From NCBI GenBank assembly GCA_023701435.1, contig JAMPXB010000005.1:1-64000 (forward strand): a stretch of 64,000 nt of DNA, written 5' to 3'. The position numbers and the translations under genes are program-made. The first letter of the stretch is position 1, and each line of letters starts with the position of its first letter. Positions 61,276-64,000 of this stretch are shown one piece after another. The DNA comes from Bacteriovoracaceae bacterium (lineage in GTDB: Bacteria > Bdellovibrionota > Bacteriovoracia > Bacteriovoracales > Bacteriovoracaceae). The notes beneath the pieces were generated by a model. The model had not been told where the DNA came from and made no database searches. It saw nothing but the letters and a program-made list of their open reading frames with translations.

Positions 61276-62160
61276 ATGTTCCAAAACAGTGATGCCAATT
61301 TTTTTAAGACCAGTGATAACGAGCAAATCTTTTTTGTAAAAAATTTTACGAAGATTGATCTTAAAAAACCCATCTTAGTTTTTAATTACGGATTAGTTTG
61401 CAGTAATCACCACTGGAAATTTCAAACGGCTTATTTTGACCGCAAAGGTTATCAGGTCCTGATCCATGATTACCGTGGTCACTTTCAATCCACCGGTTCT
61501 CAAAATATTAAAAAGATCACTTTTCCACAAATGGCCCAAGACGTAGCTGACCTCTGTGCATTTCTAGGTATTCCCAAAGCGATAATGCTTGGCCACAGCA
61601 TGGGAGTTAATATTTGCCTGCAACTGGCAAAAGATTTTCCAGACCTTGTTTCAGGAATGGTTCTTATTTCCGGTACATTTATTAATGTCAAAGACATCAT
61701 GTTTGATACTAACCTCATGGAATTCATCGCACCTATAGCGAGCCTTGGCCTTGAGAAATATCCGGAGATTTTTAAAAAGATCTGGTCGACAGGAGGAATG
61801 AATCCTCTGATCCGGGAAATTATTCATACGACTGGCTTCAATCGTTCAAAAGTTTCCAAAGAATTTATCGAGATTTATTTAAACCGGGTGGGCCAGTTAG
61901 GAGCCGAGGTTTTCTTTCAACTCTTCAATGAGATGACCCGTCAAAACGTCGCTGGAAGCCTGGAGCAAATGAACATGCCTTCTTTGGTGATGGGTGGACT
62001 TAAAGATAATGTCATACCAAATCACCTGCAAAGAACCCTCGCAACCCTACTTCCCCATAGTGAATTTTATTTCATGAAAAGCGGTTCACACGTTCCCCAA
62101 GCCGATTTTCCGGATATGGTGAATGAGCGGATTGAATTATTTATTCAACAGAATTTTTAA
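61276..62160 (+). CDS. Alpha/beta hydrolase
   Basis: The 294-residue protein has VLIHDYRGHFQSTG (oxyanion region) and MLGHSMGVNICL, the nucleophile elbow with the Ser at about residue 110. GLKDNVIP probably holds the Asp and KSGSHVPQ the catalytic His. No signal peptide. Esterase or lipase-like; substrate unknown. It overlaps the convergent gene by 4 bases and follows the FHA gene by 3. Confidence 0.88.
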   Translation: MFQNSDANFFKTSDNEQIFFVKNFTKIDLKKPILVFNYGLVCSNHHWKFQTAYFDRKGYQVLIHDYRGHFQSTGSQNIKKITFPQMAQDVADLCAFLGIPKAIMLGHSMGVNICLQLAKDFPDLVSGMVLISGTFINVKDIMFDTNLMEFIAPIASLGLEKYPEIFKKIWSTGGMNPLIREIIHTTGFNRSKVSKEFIEIYLNRVGQLGAEVFFQLFNEMTRQNVAGSLEQMNMPSLVMGGLKDNVIPNHLQRTLATLLPHSEFYFMKSGSHVPQADFPDMVNERIELFIQQNF

Positions 62161-63416
62161 TCCAATTTAATATTGTTCATTTCAATGATGGGCCGGAAGA
62201 TCCTCTTCATCGCTGAGCGCAGTTGGGATTTTTTATACTCATCATGGGAAGCTTCACCTTGAGTGTTCTTCAAGTGGCTCTCATAATCGGTCAACTGAAC
62301 TTCAAATGGATAAAAGAAGCGCACATCTCTGGAAATGGGAGATGTATCAAGCTGTAAGAGGGATTGGGACAAAGGATTTTCCTTGTCTTTCATCGCCTGC
62401 TTTCTCACTTCATTAAATGAAGACATGAAAGGGTTTCTATATTTTATCAGTTGTCGCCCGGTAAAATGAATCGCCCGATACTCTTCAGAAGTGTGACGGT
62501 TGTCGTGATGCTTTTTGATAGGAGAGCATTCTTCGATCAGGGCATTAAGCCGCTGATAGAAAACATCCTCGGGCATATCATTTCGGATGGATTCTTTATA
62601 AAGAGAAAAAATCCGGGTTCTTAACATCTTTAAATCAACCAAAGAGTTCTGAGAACGACTTGGCTTTATGTTGTTGATAATGGTGACGTGGTTACGATGC
62701 AAAAACTTTATGACCCGCAAGGCATCGAGCTTATTATAAGTAATAATCCTTACACCAATTCGATCAAAGAGTTCTTCCGCCACATTTTCCTGCTTATGAA
62801 GCAGTTTAATCACAATGGAATCACGGGTTTTTTTGGCCTTGGTCTGAAAATCATATAAAGGAATGGAAGTTCCCGAATCATTTTTCAAAAACAGGCGGTT
62901 CTCTTCATCCCGATGAATAAATTTATAGAAGCGATCAAAGATCTGTTGTTGGATGGTCGAGAAATATCGATATCGGAGATCTTTATCCGTATGGAGAAGC
63001 GTATGCATGACTTTCAAAACAACGCCGGCCCAAAGCTGTTCATCGTTTTTCAACTTAACCGTCGAATAACCTGTCGCTGCCAGAAAGAGCTCCGAAATAT
63101 TAGTGATTGAATATAAGTAGTTAGGTACCCTCATATCCAAGCCTTCAGGATTACCTTCTTTTAAGAAGTAGCGCTTAATAAACTGCAGGGCTTCCTGAAA
63201 AATACCAAACAGTTCAGCACTTTCCACCGGATCGGAAATATCAAAACCATAACCGTACAAAAAGTTAGCGACCTGACTTTTATCGGAAAGTTCAGTTAGA
63301 TAATTGGTAGCATCTAAAGAGGATTTGCCACTGCAAACAATATCGAATGTTTCCCAGTTGAACCCATAGTCTGCCAGGTAGCTCGGACGTTGCGCCATAT
63401 TTTGCCAATCTCTCAA
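62157..63416 (-). CDS. Conserved hypothetical protein with a RelA-like stretch
   Basis: The 419-residue protein is soluble. In the middle, ELFDRIGVRIITYNKLDALRVIKFL (split here) resembles the nucleotidyltransferase strand of RelA/SpoT synthetases (D-L-x-G-I-R-I), but other synthetase residues were not found. A coiled-coil-like N-terminus and several conserved aromatic patches are visible. It may correspond to a hypothetical family seen in Deltaproteobacteria-type genomes; I cannot confirm this. It is divergent from pgpA. Confidence 0.55.
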   Translation of the reverse strand: MRDWQNMAQRPSYLADYGFNWETFDIVCSGKSSLDATNYLTELSDKSQVANFLYGYGFDISDPVESAELFGIFQEALQFIKRYFLKEGNPEGLDMRVPNYLYSITNISELFLAATGYSTVKLKNDEQLWAGVVLKVMHTLLHTDKDLRYRYFSTIQQQIFDRFYKFIHRDEENRLFLKNDSGTSIPLYDFQTKAKKTRDSIVIKLLHKQENVAEELFDRIGVRIITYNKLDALRVIKFLHRNHVTIINNIKPSRSQNSLVDLKMLRTRIFSLYKESIRNDMPEDVFYQRLNALIEECSPIKKHHDNRHTSEEYRAIHFTGRQLIKYRNPFMSSFNEVRKQAMKDKENPLSQSLLQLDTSPISRDVRFFYPFEVQLTDYESHLKNTQGEASHDEYKKSQLRSAMKRIFRPIIEMNNIKLD

Positions 63417-63458
63417 ATCGCGTTTAGAGTTTTAAAAAGGAAAACTAACGTAAATCTT

Positions 63459-63938
63459 ATGAAAGAGCAAAAAATTCAAGCCCCTCCATTTCTTACTGTC
63501 CTCTTCTTATCGTGGTTTTTCACCGGAAAATTTCCTAAAGCCCCCGGAACAGTTGGGAGCTTGGCCACAATTCCTCTGATTTACATATTATATTACCTGC
63601 AAATAAACATATATACTTTAACAGCTTTGATCATCTTGTTATTTATCAGCTCCATTCTTATCACAGAGCATGTGCAAAAAAAATTTCATCTCCATGATCC
63701 TCAATGGATAGTGATTGATGAAGTCATTGGTATGCTGGTGACTTGGAGTTTTGTCCAAACAATCGACTTCCCTACACTCTTTCTCGTTTTCGCCTCTTTC
63801 CGTTTTTTCGACATCGTAAAAATTTGGCCGGCCTCTTACTTTGATCGCTTACACCATGGCTTTGGGACCATTACTGATGACGTTATCAGTGGGCTCTATG
63901 CAGGAATTTTTACCTTATTCATGACGAAGTTTTTTTAA
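63459..63938 (+). CDS. pgpA: Phosphatidylglycerophosphatase A
   Basis: ATG 63459 is preferred over 63390, giving 159 residues, the usual size of PgpA. KFPKAPGTVGSLATIP is the N-terminal PgpA signature; WIVIDEVIGML holds the acidic pair; RFFDIVKIWPA and HGFGTITDDVISGLYAG are the further conserved motifs. Four membrane segments are seen. It removes phosphate from phosphatidylglycerophosphate. The upstream ribosome site AAAAGGA is a little distant (16 bases). Confidence 0.93.
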   Translation: MKEQKIQAPPFLTVLFLSWFFTGKFPKAPGTVGSLATIPLIYILYYLQINIYTLTALIILLFISSILITEHVQKKFHLHDPQWIVIDEVIGMLVTWSFVQTIDFPTLFLVFASFRFFDIVKIWPASYFDRLHHGFGTITDDVISGLYAGIFTLFMTKFF

Positions 63939-64000
63939 CAACCAGCAGCAATTTGCTAAATATTTCAAATCTTTAGTCATCCGTAAATTTTCCGTAAAAA

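Overview
The window looks like chromosomal DNA of a Gram-negative, flagellated bacterium of the Bdellovibrio/Bacteriovorax type (Bdellovibrionota). This is an inference from gene content: twin flagellins, a Flp/Tad pilus locus, a CheY/CheX-like pair, a menaquinol-type cytochrome bc complex with a giant multiheme cytochrome, many small exported proteins, and moderately AT-rich DNA. No 16S gene is present to confirm it, and no transposase, integrase, phage module or CRISPR array was seen.

Layout. 1-2.1 kb (mostly minus): tRNA-Ala with its own strong promoter and a highly folded downstream region running off the left edge, then a two-gene unit with a prepilin-like protein ending in an S74-type intramolecular chaperone domain. 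2.2-13.5 kb: the standout region. Seven radical-SAM genes (three different SPASM-like enzymes, three tandem paralogues and one convergent variant), a cupin/JmjC-like oxygenase, three unrecognised soluble proteins, and a 186-residue protein whose only two cysteines lie in a C-terminal tail (CHGN...CHGS...GRR) that looks like a RiPP core. I propose this is an undescribed peptide- or protein-modification system. 13.6-19.8 kb (minus): operon for a Rieske/cytochrome b complex with an octaheme cytochrome c and a membrane-anchored HEAT protein. 19.9-38.2 kb: housekeeping and hypothetical genes (thiolase, a FliG-like small protein, a CNB-domain protein, Ppx/GppA, MtnA, an AsmA-like protein, a UvrD/PcrA helicase, GlmS, GlmU, Lon).

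38.3-54 kb: a surface and motility region. It holds a CheY/CheX-like pair, a shortened Rhs/YD-repeat exported protein with three tiny exported proteins, a complete compact Tad locus (with a TadZ-TadA fusion), a 6S-RNA-like transcript, and two flagellin genes. Sequences resembling sigma-28 (FliA) promoters precede the Flp pilin, the Rhs gene and one flagellin, and sequences resembling sigma-54 promoters precede two of the small exported proteins. This suggests that pilus, Rhs and flagellum are expressed together. 54-64 kb: a GNAT protein, an exported protein with an apparent CTG start, a UbiB-like kinase, GreA, RecG, an FHA protein, an alpha/beta hydrolase, a conserved hypothetical and PgpA.

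All functional calls rest on motifs read by eye from the translations; no database search was run.
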